Position numbers and translations under genes: made by a program
Notes under the pieces: model-generated
Seen by the model: the letters and a program-made list of their open reading frames with translations, nothing else
Database searches by the model: none
Told to the model about the DNA's origin: nothing
Origin: Metarhizium brunneum
Taxonomy: Eukaryota; Ascomycota; Sordariomycetes; Hypocreales; Clavicipitaceae
DNA: 64,000 bases
Direction: 5' to 3'
NCBI RefSeq assembly: GCF_013426205.1
Contig: NC_089423.1
Span: forward strand, 6,944,001 to 7,008,000
In this document: positions 11,498-22,983 of the stretch, piece by piece
How the letters are laid out: each line of letters opens with the position of its first letter
Numbering within the stretch: position 1 is the first letter of the stretch

Positions 11498-13007
11498 CTA
11501 GGCCGTGACCTGCGCGGCGGCCGCGAGGGGAGCATTCTCAATCTGCTCAATGGTGGTGACGCCGGGGACGGCGCTGTCGACGGCGTTCTTCTCAGCGGCC
11601 TCGGGGTACCAGATAGTCTTCTGGCCCGGGCGGATGTTGCCCTGGCGGTCGTACAGGGACCGGCAGCGCACGTACTTGTCGAGCTTCCAAAAGTTCTCGC
11701 GCAGCTGGGCGGCGATGCTCTCGCGCTTGGCCTTGAGCTCGGCGGCCTTGGCGCCCGTCGGGTTCGCGATCCACTGCTTCGTCGTCGCCTCGAACTGCTC
11801 GGCGAGGTCCTCGCGGGCCTTTTGCAGCGCGTCGCGCGCGGCCGTGTCCTTCATGGCGTCGTTCTCGCCGGGCACGGGCTCCTCATATACGTAATCCCAG
11901 TCCTCGTCGCCGCCGAGCTCTTTGATAATCTGCGACGGGTGGATAAACTCTTCTAGGTCCTTGCGGCCGTAGGTGAAGTGGACCTTGGCGGCGACGACGG
12001 GGTCGAGCCAGGCAGAGATGACTTTCCAGATGCCTATTTGCCGGGCGGCGTGTTAGTGGAAGCTGGTGAAGACGGGGGGGGTTACGCCAATAGGAGCGGA
12101 TTCACGTACCCTTGAAAACCCACGGGGCATTGTGGATAAGAATCGCGCCGAGGGACTCGGGATAGTTGGCCTCGAAGCACTTGATGATGAATTTGACAGG
12201 GACGTAGTCCATGTTGGCCAGGGTGAAGCTGGACAGGTCAAAGATGAGGGTGGCCGTCTCGACCGGGGGGTTCAGGGCCAGGCGCGCCGTCTCGATGAGA
12301 TAGGTCGTGTACCTCTCCAGGCTCTCGACCGACTGGTCCGAGGCCCTGTGCAGGCGCACGCGGACGTAGCTGATGGGCCGGTTCTGCCTGTCGGTGCCGT
12401 GGATAAAGCTCTTGCCGGTGCGGATCTGCTTCATGAAGTCGCGGGCCAGCACCTTGCTCTTGACCTCGCCCTTTTCCTCGTCATTGACGAGCACCTCCTC
12501 GCCGTTGGCCATGATGTCGTCGTCGACCTTGGCCTCGTTGTGCCGCCAGTTCATGGCGGAGAACATCATGACCAGGGCCCGGTTCACGTCCCACTTGCGG
12601 GCGCGCAGGAACCGCAGGGCCAGGGCGTCTGGGTGCTCGTGCTTGACGGACCCGAGGACCATGGCGCGCAGGGACTCGGGCGTCTGCGTGGCCACGACCT
12701 GCTGGAACTGCTTGACCAGACCGAACTTGTCCTCCTCGTCGCAGGCGATGAGCTTGAGCGCCTCCTCGGGGATCGCGGGCGCAGCCGGGGCCTCGGGGGC
12801 GGCCTTCCACCCTCCAAACAGGCCGAAGCGAGACTTCTTGGGCGAGGCGACCTCAATCGGCGGAGCAGCCGGGGCGGCCGCCTTTTTCTTGCTGTGTTCC
12901 TGGAGGATGTCGTAGAGCTTGAAGACGGTCTGCCAGAGCTCGCGGAGCTTGGCCTCCTGCTCAGCAGTCAGGTTGCCAACATGGCCGTCGGGGATGGGGG
13001 ATGCCAT
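11498..13007 (-). CDS. Sec14-like CRAL-TRIO lipid-binding protein
   Basis: Cytosolic or membrane-associated phosphatidylinositol/lipid transfer protein of the Sec14 superfamily, 477 aa from two exons (12110-13007 and 11498-12033; intron 12034-12109). An N-terminal charged region (about 1-90, with Lys/Ala/Pro-rich KKKAAAPAAPP) precedes the CRAL-TRIO N-terminal helices, which include the characteristic LALRFLRARKWDVNRAL. The lipid-binding core follows with FIHGTDRQNRPISYVRVRLH, LIFDLSSFTLANMDY and [30 protein letters not shown], the last spanning the splice junction. The end of the core has FIHPSQIIKELGG. A C-terminal extension of about 120 residues looks helical and charged. The N-terminal extension resembles fungal Sec14-related proteins of the PDR16/CSR1 type; the exact lipid ligand cannot be read from sequence. 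Confidence 0.9.
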
Positions 13008-14794
13008 TTCTGATGATGCCGGGGAAATGCTATGAAAAAAATATATGTATATGGAGCGTAGTCAAAGTTGGAGAAAGTCTAACACGGCCGCAATGTTAGC
13101 ATGCGTGTCGTCAAAACGGGGGCTCAGAGCGTGCCACCACACAGAGGGACGCTAATTTCTTCTCCCAAGGAGCGAGAGGCGTCCAAAGACAATGTACTGC
13201 CAGGAGCTACAAAGGCTTTGTCCCAAAGATGTAGAGGGTGAAGAGAGGTTTGAGTCGTGTCGGGATGGGGTTGCGGTGGGTTGGTGGCATTTCACTTTTT
13301 TCTCCCTCCCACAAAAAAAAAAACCAAAAAAAAAAAAAAACAGCAAGCAATCGAATAGACCTTACCTAGTAAATGAGAATGGAAAGAAAAAATGGCCCGT
13401 CCTTTGGAAATGGGACGCCGCGTCTGCCAAGAGAATGTCAACTATCGCACCCGTGGTCCACAAGATCATACACACGGGTTTGGATTCCTCGACGGCCGGT
13501 CCAGGCACTCCCGGGACATTTATAACAACGGGCACACGGCCACATGTGCATATGAAAGAAGACGGGCAGGGAGGCTACCGAGGCTGAACAAAATGTGATG
13601 AACAAGACAAGACAAGACAGGTGTGGGCGGCGCCAGTGCGTTTCTGCGCGCGAGCGTCGTGGTGCGTCCAACAAGGACGAGTCCAAAAATATGCACGCCA
13701 GAAAAGGGCCAAAGATACGGCGAAGCTTGCGATTGGATGCCGGCGAGCCTCAGATGCGCGTCATTGGATCTGGCTGTTGGGGAAAGCGGTCATGGATGGG
13801 GAAGATGGAGATTGTCGATGGAGGCGGGGGAGGCCCCAAACGTGCGGGGAGACTCGGGGTGCGCAATTCCACGGGCCTTGATTTGCTCGACGACGATCTC
13901 GACTTTCAATGTTGCGTCTGGTGCGCCTGGCCAGTCCGCTCGCGCTGAGTTAGTCTGTGCTGGTGCGGGGGACAGAAGCATCATGGGTGAAGATTTGGAG
14001 GCTAGGGAAGCAGAAAAACACACGCAACCCACAACCCCATACTTGGTCGCAGCCAACCATCGAACCCGCACCCATCTCGGCTCCATTCTGCGTGACATTG
14101 CGCCATGAACGGACACGGCTCAACCTCCAGACTGCTTTTCGCGCAATTCCTGCGATTTACATTGACTTCACATGTGGTCCCTGTTTCCGAGTGCTATATC
14201 TTACTCCATCTTTTCGCCACCCCGCAACCAACTGCGCCAAAATATTCATGCCAAAGAGCACGTCCATTTCTCGTGGTCCACTTTGTGCCAGCTGCTGCTG
14301 CTGTCCATGGCCGTGACCGCACATGTCCCATTTCGGCTCATGTTTGCGCAGCCCGATTGTTTCAGGACGAAACCAGCCCGTTGCGGCTTTTATCAGCGAT
14401 GAGCCAGCCGTGGACTATTTTTGTAGAGTACCAAACACATCCGGATCCTACGGGACTCGTTGTTGGCCAACTGCCTCGGCTGCCTCGTCCGCATGATATC
14501 ACTAGTCTAGCACGCACCGATTGCACAAAGTCCTGATGATGGCTGTATTCTACAGTGTACAGAGTACAGACGAGTATATACATGTCAGCTCTATGTAGGC
14601 TGAAAAATGCTGCTGCCCATCTTGCGGCAGTCCGACGGCCCCGGAGAGGCACCTAACTGCCATCACATACCCGTGGCAGAACAATCCCATGTTGTCAAGC
14701 CGCAGTCTAGCCCCCTGTAATGACGGTACAAGGAAGTGAGTTGCCCCAAAATGCCGAAGCCTTCCGTGTTTCTGAAGTCCCAAAAAAAGCCCGT
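13008..14794. other. Intergenic region with homopurine/homopyrimidine tracts
   Basis: No gene supported. A-rich runs lie at about 13311-13340 and a CT-rich stretch just before them, probably the leader of the Sec14-like gene. Small open frames around 13595-14536 have no domain-like features and overlap on both strands. Confidence 0.5.
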
Positions 14795-15973
14795 CTAATG
14801 GCATCCCACCCCAAAGTCCCGGCACACCTCCCTCCCCTGCGCCCTTATATTCTCCACAACCCACAGCCGCGAGTTGGAAAAGACAAACACCTTGCCCGGG
14901 GCAAAGGCAAAGTTGTTGCTCATCTCGCCGACGTGGATCTTGCCCAGCAAGACTCCGCGCGGGTTCCAGATGTGCAGCCCGTCGCCGCACGCCGCCCACA
15001 CGTTGCCGCGCGTGTCGCAGTGCACGCCGTCCGGGAAGCCCGTGTCGGCCCACGCAAAGGTCCGGCGGTTGGCGAGGCGTCTCTTGTCGACCACGTCGTA
15101 GGCGTAGATGGTGGACGGCTGCGTGGGCTCGCGCCCAAACTGCTGGCTGCCCGTGTCGGAAATGTACAGCGTCCGCAGGTCCGGCGAGAACTCGAGGCCG
15201 TTGGGCTGCACGAAGCCGTCCGCCACGACCTGCACGATGCCCGTGTCGGGCTCGAAGCGGTACACCTGCTTGGGCTGGCTGGGCTCGGGGCGAAAGTGCT
15301 GAAAGTAGCCGTAGTCGGCGTCGGTGAACCACAGGTCGCCCGTCTGCGGGTGCTGCCGCACGTCGTTGAGCGACGAGAAGCCGCGCCCGAGGAAGCTGGT
15401 CAGCAGCGGCTTGGACCTGTTGGTGTTTGGGTCGACGGCCACCAGCTTGGAGTCGTGCTCAAAGTCGCCCTCGTCGCAGTAGACGTGCATCGGGGGCGTC
15501 GTCGTCTCGTCGTGACGCGACCCGGGGGGATAGTAGGTGGTGCCGCCGTTGGCCATGGCCAGATTGGGGAACTGGGTGCTGTAGAATGGGTAGTCGTCCG
15601 AGTCGAGGCTGACGACGGTGATGTTGATGTTGTCCTCGAGGCTCTGGTAGTTGGAGGCAATGTACAGCGAGTTGTCTCGGCGGTTGTAGACGCCGGCCTC
15701 GTGGAAGGCTTCCCAGGGCAGATCCCACACTTTTCGAGCCCTGGCCTCGTGTCCAATGAGGTTGTAAAAGTCGTCGTGGTACGCGCGCAGTGAGATGGCT
15801 GGTGTGGACGAGTTGGCCGGCAGCAGAGAGGCAAAGTAGCCGGCATCGGTGGCCGCAGCCAAGAGGCTGATATTGGAGATGGACATGTTGTAGCTCCCCA
15901 GGAGTACCTGGGAGATGAATCCAAACGAAAAGGGAATCAATGCCACGGCCTCGTAGTCCGCAAACACTGGCAT
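14795..15973 (-). CDS. SMP-30/gluconolactonase-family lactonohydrolase
   Basis: Six-bladed beta-propeller hydrolase, 392 aa, single exon, related to fungal lactonohydrolases (Fusarium D-pantonolactone/gluconolactone hydrolase type), which open sugar or pantoyl lactones using a bound calcium. Motifs seen: GFSSLNDVRQHPQTGDLWFTD, QPNGLEFSPDLRTLYISDTG and GFPDGVHCDTRGNVWAACGDG, giving the Asn and Asp residues expected to ligate the metal. The N-terminal 45 residues contain a moderately hydrophobic stretch but no clear cleavable signal peptide; several N-glycosylation sequons (NMS, NIS, NSS, NIT) suggest secretion is possible. The ATG at 15973 is the first in frame. Substrate is not determinable. 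Confidence 0.85.
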   Translation of the reverse strand: MPVFADYEAVALIPFSFGFISQVLLGSYNMSISNISLLAAATDAGYFASLLPANSSTPAISLRAYHDDFYNLIGHEARARKVWDLPWEAFHEAGVYNRRDNSLYIASNYQSLEDNINITVVSLDSDDYPFYSTQFPNLAMANGGTTYYPPGSRHDETTTPPMHVYCDEGDFEHDSKLVAVDPNTNRSKPLLTSFLGRGFSSLNDVRQHPQTGDLWFTDADYGYFQHFRPEPSQPKQVYRFEPDTGIVQVVADGFVQPNGLEFSPDLRTLYISDTGSQQFGREPTQPSTIYAYDVVDKRRLANRRTFAWADTGFPDGVHCDTRGNVWAACGDGLHIWNPRGVLLGKIHVGEMSNNFAFAPGKVFVFSNSRLWVVENIRAQGREVCRDFGVGCH

Positions 15974-16617
15974 GACGTCGGATTTGGGCCACGCCGGCCG
16001 GCGGGCGTCTTTTATCAATAAAGATTCAACTCGCAGCGGCTTCGACTCCCGTCTTTGTGGTCAAACGTTGGATTTGGTTGTCCTTGCCAACCCCGCCGAT
16101 GTGCAGATTTACGTCGTCTTGCATGGATTTAGTGGGAGGAGTTTGGCTGGGCAGAGTCCACACCGACATTACCCTTTTCAATGCCTCGTACATTTGCGCC
16201 GGCAGTTTCCACGGTAGCGAATTGGCACCAAACCAATCTGGTAGGGCTGCTCCGTGCCGCGTGCCTTTTGCCCCCAGTGCCTGGCCATGGAAAACAACAT
16301 GACCAGCAAAAAAAGCGACGGCAGGAGATTGAATACGGAGTCGGCCAGGCAGTAGCTAACCAATGACTGTCTAATGAGTGAGGCCTGAGTGGCTGCAGGT
16401 CTTGGAACCAACCTCGTGGTGCAACTCGCATCTCTACCACTGTGGCACAGCAGAGAGAGGGGAGATGGTTTTCATGTTTTTTTTTTGCCTTTCTTGGCCC
16501 AGTGATGACAATTCAACCGCCGTAGCCCGGATCGTTTATTTCATCTGCAAGATTCGGAAATAGTCGTAGTGATAGTTTTTCGTATATTGCAACTATAGAC
16601 AAAACCAATGCAGGGCG
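15974..16617. other. Intergenic spacer
   Basis: About 640 bp between two minus-strand genes. No gene seen. It should hold the promoter of the lactonase and the 3' untranslated region of the membrane-protein gene. A T10 run lies near 16478. Confidence 0.55.
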
Positions 16618-17709
16618 TCATGGCCGCGCCAGCCGTGCTTCCGACGACAGCGACGAGGTGCCGTCGGCGTCGTGCATCTCGTCGGCTGCGCAGCCTCCCA
16701 GCGAACTGTCTGCCGCCGTAGACGGGCGAGTCGGGGGCGCCGACCTCCCGCTGCGACTGACCGTGACGGCCGTCGTCTTGACAATCTCCGGAGGGCCGTT
16801 CTCGCAGGGTCGCTCTGCCGTGACTTGCATGCTGTACTCGGCGCCGGCGGGTGCCTGCGACGCATTCCTCAGATAGCGCTCCAGGGCCACGTCGGTCGAC
16901 GCATCGTAGTTGACCGAGGACACGTCGTGGCCAGCCCGCAGGTGCTGGGAGAACTCGACCAGGCGGTTGAGCACGCTGAACTCGCACTTGAGCTTGACGC
17001 TGTACACCAGCGCCTTCCACGCCGTCTGCAGGTTGTAGTGCTCGGTGAACTCCAGGCAGAGGATGCTGACGTCGAGGAGAACAACAAAGACGTTGACGAG
17101 TATCAGGTGCCCCATGACGCGCCGCATCGACGACGAGGCGATTCCGCGCTGCATCTTGAGGAGCCGCGTGGTTTCGACAATGTACAGGCTCGAAATGATG
17201 ACCTCTTGCACAAAGAAGACGCTCAACTGCAGCTTTTCGAAGATGGAGTACGGCTGCTCAAACGGGCCCGGGTCGCCAGAGTTTGTCCCGTACACCAGGA
17301 CAATGACGGGGACGCTCAGCCAGACGGCGTCGAATATGATCATGGCCAGGACGAAGCGCAGACGGCGCGGGTGGTGCATGACAATGTGCAGGCGCGAGTA
17401 GAGCACCAGCGACTGGCCGTTGATCATGGCACACCAGCCGACGAGGATGAGCGTTGCGTGCAGATAGCCGAGCTGGTTGGGGTGCACATGGCGCAGGAGG
17501 TAGCCGACGGCGTTGAAGGCGATGCCCCAGGTCGAGCAGGTAAAGCTCCAAAAGTAGAGCCCCCGGAAGCGCTTGAAGGTGGTGGCGATGAGAAAGTTGA
17601 GCTCGACGACGTTGTAGAGGGCGATGCTGATGAAGACGATGATGAGAAGCCAGTCGGAGCTGTACGACGTGTCCGTGGCCGGCAGCCCTCGGCCGGCGTC
17701 GACGCTCAT
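16618..17709 (-). CDS. Seven-helix integral membrane protein, DUF7703-like
   Basis: Uncharacterised fungal membrane protein, 363 aa, no intron. Seven hydrophobic segments lie between residues about 15 and 240. The segment RFRGLYFWSFTCSTWGIAF and the following LGYLHATLILVGWCAMINGQSLVLYSRLH match the pattern of the fungal family labelled DUF7703. The C-terminal 120 residues are hydrophilic and rich in Ser, Thr and Arg, as in receptor-like cytoplasmic tails. An upstream in-frame extension to 17802 lacks support, and the ATG at 17709 places the first helix about 15 residues in. Function is unknown; the topology would fit a receptor or sensor, but no G-protein-binding motif can be named. The 3' end is rich in Asp/Ser. 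Confidence 0.75.
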   Translation of the reverse strand: MSVDAGRGLPATDTSYSSDWLLIIVFISIALYNVVELNFLIATTFKRFRGLYFWSFTCSTWGIAFNAVGYLLRHVHPNQLGYLHATLILVGWCAMINGQSLVLYSRLHIVMHHPRRLRFVLAMIIFDAVWLSVPVIVLVYGTNSGDPGPFEQPYSIFEKLQLSVFFVQEVIISSLYIVETTRLLKMQRGIASSSMRRVMGHLILVNVFVVLLDVSILCLEFTEHYNLQTAWKALVYSVKLKCEFSVLNRLVEFSQHLRAGHDVSSVNYDASTDVALERYLRNASQAPAGAEYSMQVTAERPCENGPPEIVKTTAVTVSRSGRSAPPTRPSTAADSSLGGCAADEMHDADGTSSLSSEARLARP

Positions 17710-20432
17710 TGCGGCTGCACAGGAGTCAATGGTGCCAATGGAAGAAGCCGCATGCCAATCAAAAAATCTCGCGTGGTTTTGCTCTCCATCAATCAACCTC
17801 ACATCATGTCATGGCGAAGGACGGACGGAAACGTGTTTGTTGTTGCTTTGGCCGAACGTGCCCCGTCGAACCTTGTGGTAGTTGACGTTGACAGAAGCGC
17901 AAGCAGAGCCGCCCGGAGGTTTCTGTTTTTGCTTCCAGAAGTCGAAAGCCCCCCCGGCGGCCAACTGGAATGATGCCTCGATCCATGAGCTTGCTTCTTT
18001 GCGGTTTTCCCTCGACTCGTCGGCCTCTGGGCCATCAGGGGGGCGAATTATGGCCGGTGCTAGGCCAGTTTCGTGCGTCGGCGTTGCAGTGTGGCTGGCC
18101 CTTTCAAACCTTGGCCTGCCTAAATGCAACCGAGATGACAGCAACGGGGGCCCGATTCGCAGATCTGCATTTCGAAGACGGCGACGGCGGTTGCCATCGT
18201 CAAGCCACGTTGGAGCTGGATGGTGAAGGCGTTTTGGCAAGAGTACGATTGGCATGTCTGTCTGAGCCACGACAAAAGGTCGCGAAACAAACTGCTTCCC
18301 GTCCCATCCATGGGAGGAGACAAAGGTTTTTTTTTTTTTTTGCTTCTTCCGACAGGCCAGAAGGTAAATTGCACAGCATGGCCGTTCCGTCTGGACAGCA
18401 TGGCTGCACGCACGCTACTGCATGGCATGAGTAGCCGCCATCTGCGGCGCTGCTGCCCCTGTCTTCCGGCAGAGTCGGCGTGGATATCGAGACATTGAAG
18501 ACGGCGGCGTCTACTCTGTATGTCTCATGGCATGGCGGTGCAGGTGAGTCGTCTCCGCGAGACTGGCTGCTGCAACAATTGCAACATGGAAGAAGTGCAA
18601 ATTCAAGGCTGCCCACGTGTGGATCCTGATCTGCGTTGGTATGAACGGCGTAACTGTACATGTACCTAGGTAACTTGTTCCGAACTTATTCCGGAGTAGC
18701 CTCTTGGTAAATTACTAAATATCAGGACATCTGGACGTGATGATTAGGCTGCCGCCTTGGTTACCTGCCCAGGCGCATGATGCAGAGTCTCTTTCAAGAG
18801 CCTGGCAACCTGGCTGACTTCCTAGGGACGTAGTTTTTTGTTTGCCGCGTCGTACCAGACTTGCATGGTGTGGCATGCGGGAGGTGTCCGGGCGCAACAG
18901 GGTCCGGTACCGAGCGCTTATCCCGTGTCGCGGCGAAGCCATTTAATCCAGGCATCAATTGGAAATGAGGACAATTTCAATGTTAATTGTTGCATAACAT
19001 GGGCCTGTTTGTTGGAGCACCGGCCAGACATACGAATAGGACGGCTGTTGGCTGTTCAACATGTTGCAATATTCTACCCTGACGGCGCTTCTGCTGTACA
19101 GTAAACATACCGGATTTTATCTTGGGACTGTGCGTTAAAGATGATGCACTCTCATACGACCCAATTGAGCACTTACACACCGAGTTTATGCTGTGCCTTG
19201 GCAAGCAACAATATTGGCCAGGGTCGCATGTCATTCACCTTGTCGACGCATGGCATCATCGTCCACGCACAGTTCTATTGCACCAACACTACAGCGTCTG
19301 TTTATTTGCCACCAGTATCAGAGCATGGAGACAGTAGACTGGAAAGATGTTTGGGCCAGCTGAGCGCATTGCGGCCGAGATTTGCGAATTCCACGCCAAC
19401 TCGGGCTAGCGGCGTGGTATTTTGGTTTTGCGGATGGGGTGAAGAAACTTGTTCCCCGTAATCTAATTCGACGGGACCTTTTTGCGCCTCCGCATCGGCC
19501 TTTTTCATCGGAACATGGAATGTGGCAGGTGTCAAATCGGCTATGAGCTGGGGACAAAGTTTGGCTAGCAAGAATACGAAACAATGCTCGGTAGACGACA
19601 TCACGCTTGTGTGCACAACGCAATGTAGGCAAGCAGGCGCACACTGCGACTGTTTTCCCAAATCAAGAATGCCGAGCGCGTCAAGGAGAAACTCGTGGTG
19701 GCATTAAAGTTTGGTCATGAAACGAGCGACGAAGACGGCTGCAGCAGATATATTGCCATGAACGGCAACAGCACCAATCGGGCACCGCAGACGTATCAAT
19801 CTCAAACCGGGTACACCAGACTCTGGGCTGTCATTCGCACGCTTTCCCTCGGCCGGGATTGGGCAGATGCCATCATTGATACGCTGGAGCGTCTCGAAGC
19901 CCTCGTGCCTGGGATGTCTTGCCACGTTGCGGACCGCTCCATCTTGCGTGGGCCAGCGGCCAAGCCGGGGCAAAAGCAAAAAAGAATTGGGAAAAAGCAC
20001 CCGAGGCGGCAAGTATTCGCCTTGACCATCGACTGATTCTTCTCGTGACGTAATTCCACGCCTGCAAATCACCTGTTGCCGCCGGAAATCACGGGAGACA
20101 GACTCGTACGATGCTGGGTGGATACAAACGGCGAGGCTGAAGGCGACGCGGGCATGCGCAGTCATGTCAAGATTAAAATGCCGGGGTAGTGTAAGCATTC
20201 TTTTTTGTCTTCTTTTTTGGGATTCCAGAAAGGATAAAATATCAATGAGGGCAATCCATTAGTTGACGGCCGCTATTATTCAATGCTCCCCTCCGCTTTG
20301 GCCCTTTCGAGCTCTAACGTGTCGTCACCACCAAGTCTGTGATATCAAGTCGGGCAGTTGTCGCTTTCTTCCGGCTCCTTTCTTTTTTTTTTTTTTTCTT
20401 CAACACATCGCCCGTTGGCCGCTCTGTCGACC
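17710..20432. other. Long gene-free stretch upstream of the flavohemoglobin gene
   Basis: About 2.7 kb with no supportable gene. Base composition drops to roughly even and all open frames are short. T-runs occur at about 18328-18342 and 20384-20398. The second is part of a polypyrimidine tract directly before the flavohemoglobin start codon and probably marks its core promoter or leader. Confidence 0.5.
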
Positions 20433-21689
20433 ATGGCGTTGACCTACTCACAATGCCAAAAGATTCGCGCCACAGTGCCGGCGCTCAACGCCCGCGGAGA
20501 AGAAATCATCGCATCCTTCTACCAAAGCCTGCTGCGCGGCCACCCCGAGCTCCGGAGCTACTTCAACACGGCCAACCAGCTCAACAAGCTGCAGCCCAAG
20601 GCAATGGCCTCGCTCATCATCCAGTTTGCCAACAACGTGAGCCACATATACGAGCTGATACCCAAAATGGAGCGCATCTGCCAGAAGCACTGCTCCGTGG
20701 GCGTGCAGCCCCATCACTACAAAATCATGGGCGCCTACCTCCTCGAGGCCTTCACGGGCATCCTGGACCCGTCCATGACGCCAGACGCCAAAATGGCCTG
20801 GAACAACGCCTACTGGATGCTGGCAAACATGTTCATCGCCCGGGAGAAGCAGCTGTACAAGACGTTTGGGCCGTGGACCGACTGGCGGCCCTTTGACATT
20901 GCGGACCGCGTCCACGACGGCGAAAACGTCGTCTCCTTCTACCTCAAGCCCCGGGACAAGAAGCCGCTGCCGCCCTTCATGCCGGGCCAGTACGTCTCCA
21001 TCCGCGTCGCCGTCCCGGGCAAGGAGCACAAGCAGATCCGGCAGTACGCGCTGAGCGAGGCGCCCAACCCGGACTACTACCGCATCACGGTGCAGAGGAA
21101 CCGGGGCGCCGCCGCCGCCGCCGACGACGACGAGCAGCACCAGTCAGCCTGTCCGTACGCAAGCCCGCCCGGCGCCGTGTCAAACCACCTCATCGACAGC
21201 GCCGTCGCCGGCGACACGCTCGAGCTGTCCCACCCGGCAGGGCACATCTTCCTCGACACCAAGAACCTGTCCAACGCGCCGCTGGTCCTCTTCTCCACGG
21301 GCATCGGCGCCACGCCCATGCTGTCGATACTCAACTTCACCGCCAAGGAGCAGCCCGCCAGGCCCGTCTCGTGGATCAACGCGTCCCAGGGCGCCATGCC
21401 GTTCCAGGCGCGCGTCGACTCGCTGGCCGCCCGGAGGAGGAACCTGAGGAACACGACCCTCGGCATCGCCCACGACGGGCACGCGTCGGCCGACTGCGAC
21501 GGGCAGGACGACGCCCGGCTCGACTTGGTTTCTCTGCGGCCCGACGACTTGTTCCTCCGCAACGAGTGCACAGAGTACTTTGTCTGCGGGGCGGAGAATA
21601 TCACGGTGCAGTTTGTAGAGTTTTTGGAGAGGCACGGCATCGACAGGGCGCGGATCCATTGCGAGCTGCAAACAGTAGCAAGGTACTAA
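20433..21689 (+). CDS. Flavohemoglobin (nitric oxide dioxygenase family), divergent
   Basis: Cytosolic enzyme that oxidises nitric oxide to nitrate with O2 and NAD(P)H; 418 aa, intronless. The globin domain (about 1-140) has the B10 tyrosine in IIASFYQSLL and the proximal histidine in CQKHCSVGVQPHHY (about 86). The FAD domain (about 150-265) has the flavin-binding RQYALSEAP, and the NAD domain has STGIGATPMLSIL. Departures from the usual pattern: the NAD domain reads MPFQARVDSL where relatives have a HAF-type motif, the CGP of the pyridine-nucleotide loop reads CGAEN, an Ala/Asp/Glu-rich insert with CPYASPPG sits in the FAD domain, and the C-terminus lacks the usual aromatic-Gly-Pro ending. 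The ATG at 20433 is used because upstream in-frame sequence is a polypyrimidine tract. It may be a second, diverged flavohemoglobin paralogue rather than the main NO-detoxifying copy. Confidence 0.9.
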   Translation: MALTYSQCQKIRATVPALNARGEEIIASFYQSLLRGHPELRSYFNTANQLNKLQPKAMASLIIQFANNVSHIYELIPKMERICQKHCSVGVQPHHYKIMGAYLLEAFTGILDPSMTPDAKMAWNNAYWMLANMFIAREKQLYKTFGPWTDWRPFDIADRVHDGENVVSFYLKPRDKKPLPPFMPGQYVSIRVAVPGKEHKQIRQYALSEAPNPDYYRITVQRNRGAAAAADDDEQHQSACPYASPPGAVSNHLIDSAVAGDTLELSHPAGHIFLDTKNLSNAPLVLFSTGIGATPMLSILNFTAKEQPARPVSWINASQGAMPFQARVDSLAARRRNLRNTTLGIAHDGHASADCDGQDDARLDLVSLRPDDLFLRNECTEYFVCGAENITVQFVEFLERHGIDRARIHCELQTVARY

Positions 21690-21809
21690 ATAATAATAAA
21701 AATGTTGCCAAAGCCCGTCCCGATATGTCGGCATGGACAGGGGTGTCCGGCCTACCTGCCGGGGCGTCCTTGTCGCGTGGAAAGATGTAAAGATGTCAAA
21801 ATCGGTCTA

Positions 21810-21920
21810 CCCATCTCTTTTAGCGGCCAAATGGCTCGTGGAGACTCCAGATGTCGCTTACCTAAGAAAATTGTATGGCAGAGGAGGCCCCACGGGCCAT
21901 TTGGCCGCTAAAGAGATGGG
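21810..21920. repeat. Near-perfect inverted repeat, MITE-like or hairpin
   Basis: The arms at about 21810-21840 and 21890-21920 are reverse complements over about 30 bp, with a one-base gap (TTTT versus TTT) and two or three mismatches toward the loop; the spacer is about 50 bp. The core arm word is TTTAGCGGCCAAATGGC. It lies 120 bp downstream of the flavohemoglobin stop codon. No target-site duplication is evident. It could be a small transposon remnant or a structured 3' element. Confidence 0.7.
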
Positions 21921-22983
21921 CTTGATAACTGGCAAAAGCATGAAACTGCATCGAAAAACCACAGTGCCGCTTGTAAAGGACTGGCGGACATGTGGCCCAG
22001 GTCCAATCGCAACGATGTATTCGGGGGTGTAGAATTATGCATGGTACCCTGTCTGACGTGCTGTTCTTAATAAATTAATAAAGAGCAACCAGCACGAGTT
22101 CCCTGGGTCGAAATCAAGGCGCCTACCCGGGAGCACAGAGCGCGCAAACATGGGTGCTTTCATATCAATTGATCCCACGAGGTGTGCGGAGGCTGGTGGG
22201 GGTCCACGGCCGGCTCAATCAACCGAGTCAATGGGAACAAAGGGGCTGAGGCGTATCTACTGCAGAGAAGACGTTTCCATCCCAAGACGGTGGCCTGCAG
22301 GCACTCCTCGCTTCCACAAACAGCAATTGTGAAACCGACGAAGCACCACGGGGACCGTCCTGGGACGGCTGCTACCCCGGATTTTCTGGCTTTGTCCATC
22401 AGCATCCGATGTCGCGGCATGACACCAGACGTTAACCCAAGACATGGGACCATCGCGAGATGAAAAGGGCGGCGACTCGTGGAACCGTTCACCGCACCCA
22501 GATGGACTCGTCCTGTGGCACACAACCAGCCTTTACCCCTGCAATTAAACTGATCAAATTTAAAAAAAAGAGACCAGTTGACACGATTCATCCGGTCCGT
22601 TGGACGTCCAGCACGCTCGGGCGGCCGTTCCTGCGGGGCGCTGCGGTTCCATGTCCCCAGACGGAGCCGCGGCACCACCCATGATGCCGCATCCGAGGCA
22701 CGAAAGCTTTCATGTCGGCTCTTTGTGGCCCCGTCGTCAAATGTAAACTCTTTGGCTGTTGTTTTAACCAAGGTGAGCGCGGCCCTTGCGGCGGACACAA
22801 TATCCCATTGGCCACAGACGTGCGAAACAAGTTGACTGGGATCGCCGCTCGGTGCAGGAATTATAACCCCAGCTGTGGTCTGCGCGCCAACATTGAAAGC
22901 AAGAGTCACCTTGTTGCAAAAAAAAAAAACAGACAAAAACCCCCGTGTAACAAAACTCGACACCAATCGGCACGCGCGCCAAC
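21921..22983. other. Intergenic region upstream of the alpha/beta hydrolase
   Basis: No gene supported. An A-run at 22919-22929 lies in the leader region just before the hydrolase start. A long minus-strand open frame reaching from the hydrolase into this spacer has no domain-like content and is treated as chance. Confidence 0.5.

Noticed and set aside
14720..17973. Plus-strand open frames of 357 and 433 codons
   Set aside because: Antisense of the lactonase and the DUF7703-like gene; no family features.
22084..22140. Possible tRNA T-arm-like sequence (GGGTCGAAATC)
   Set aside because: No acceptor, D-arm or anticodon stem can be paired around it.
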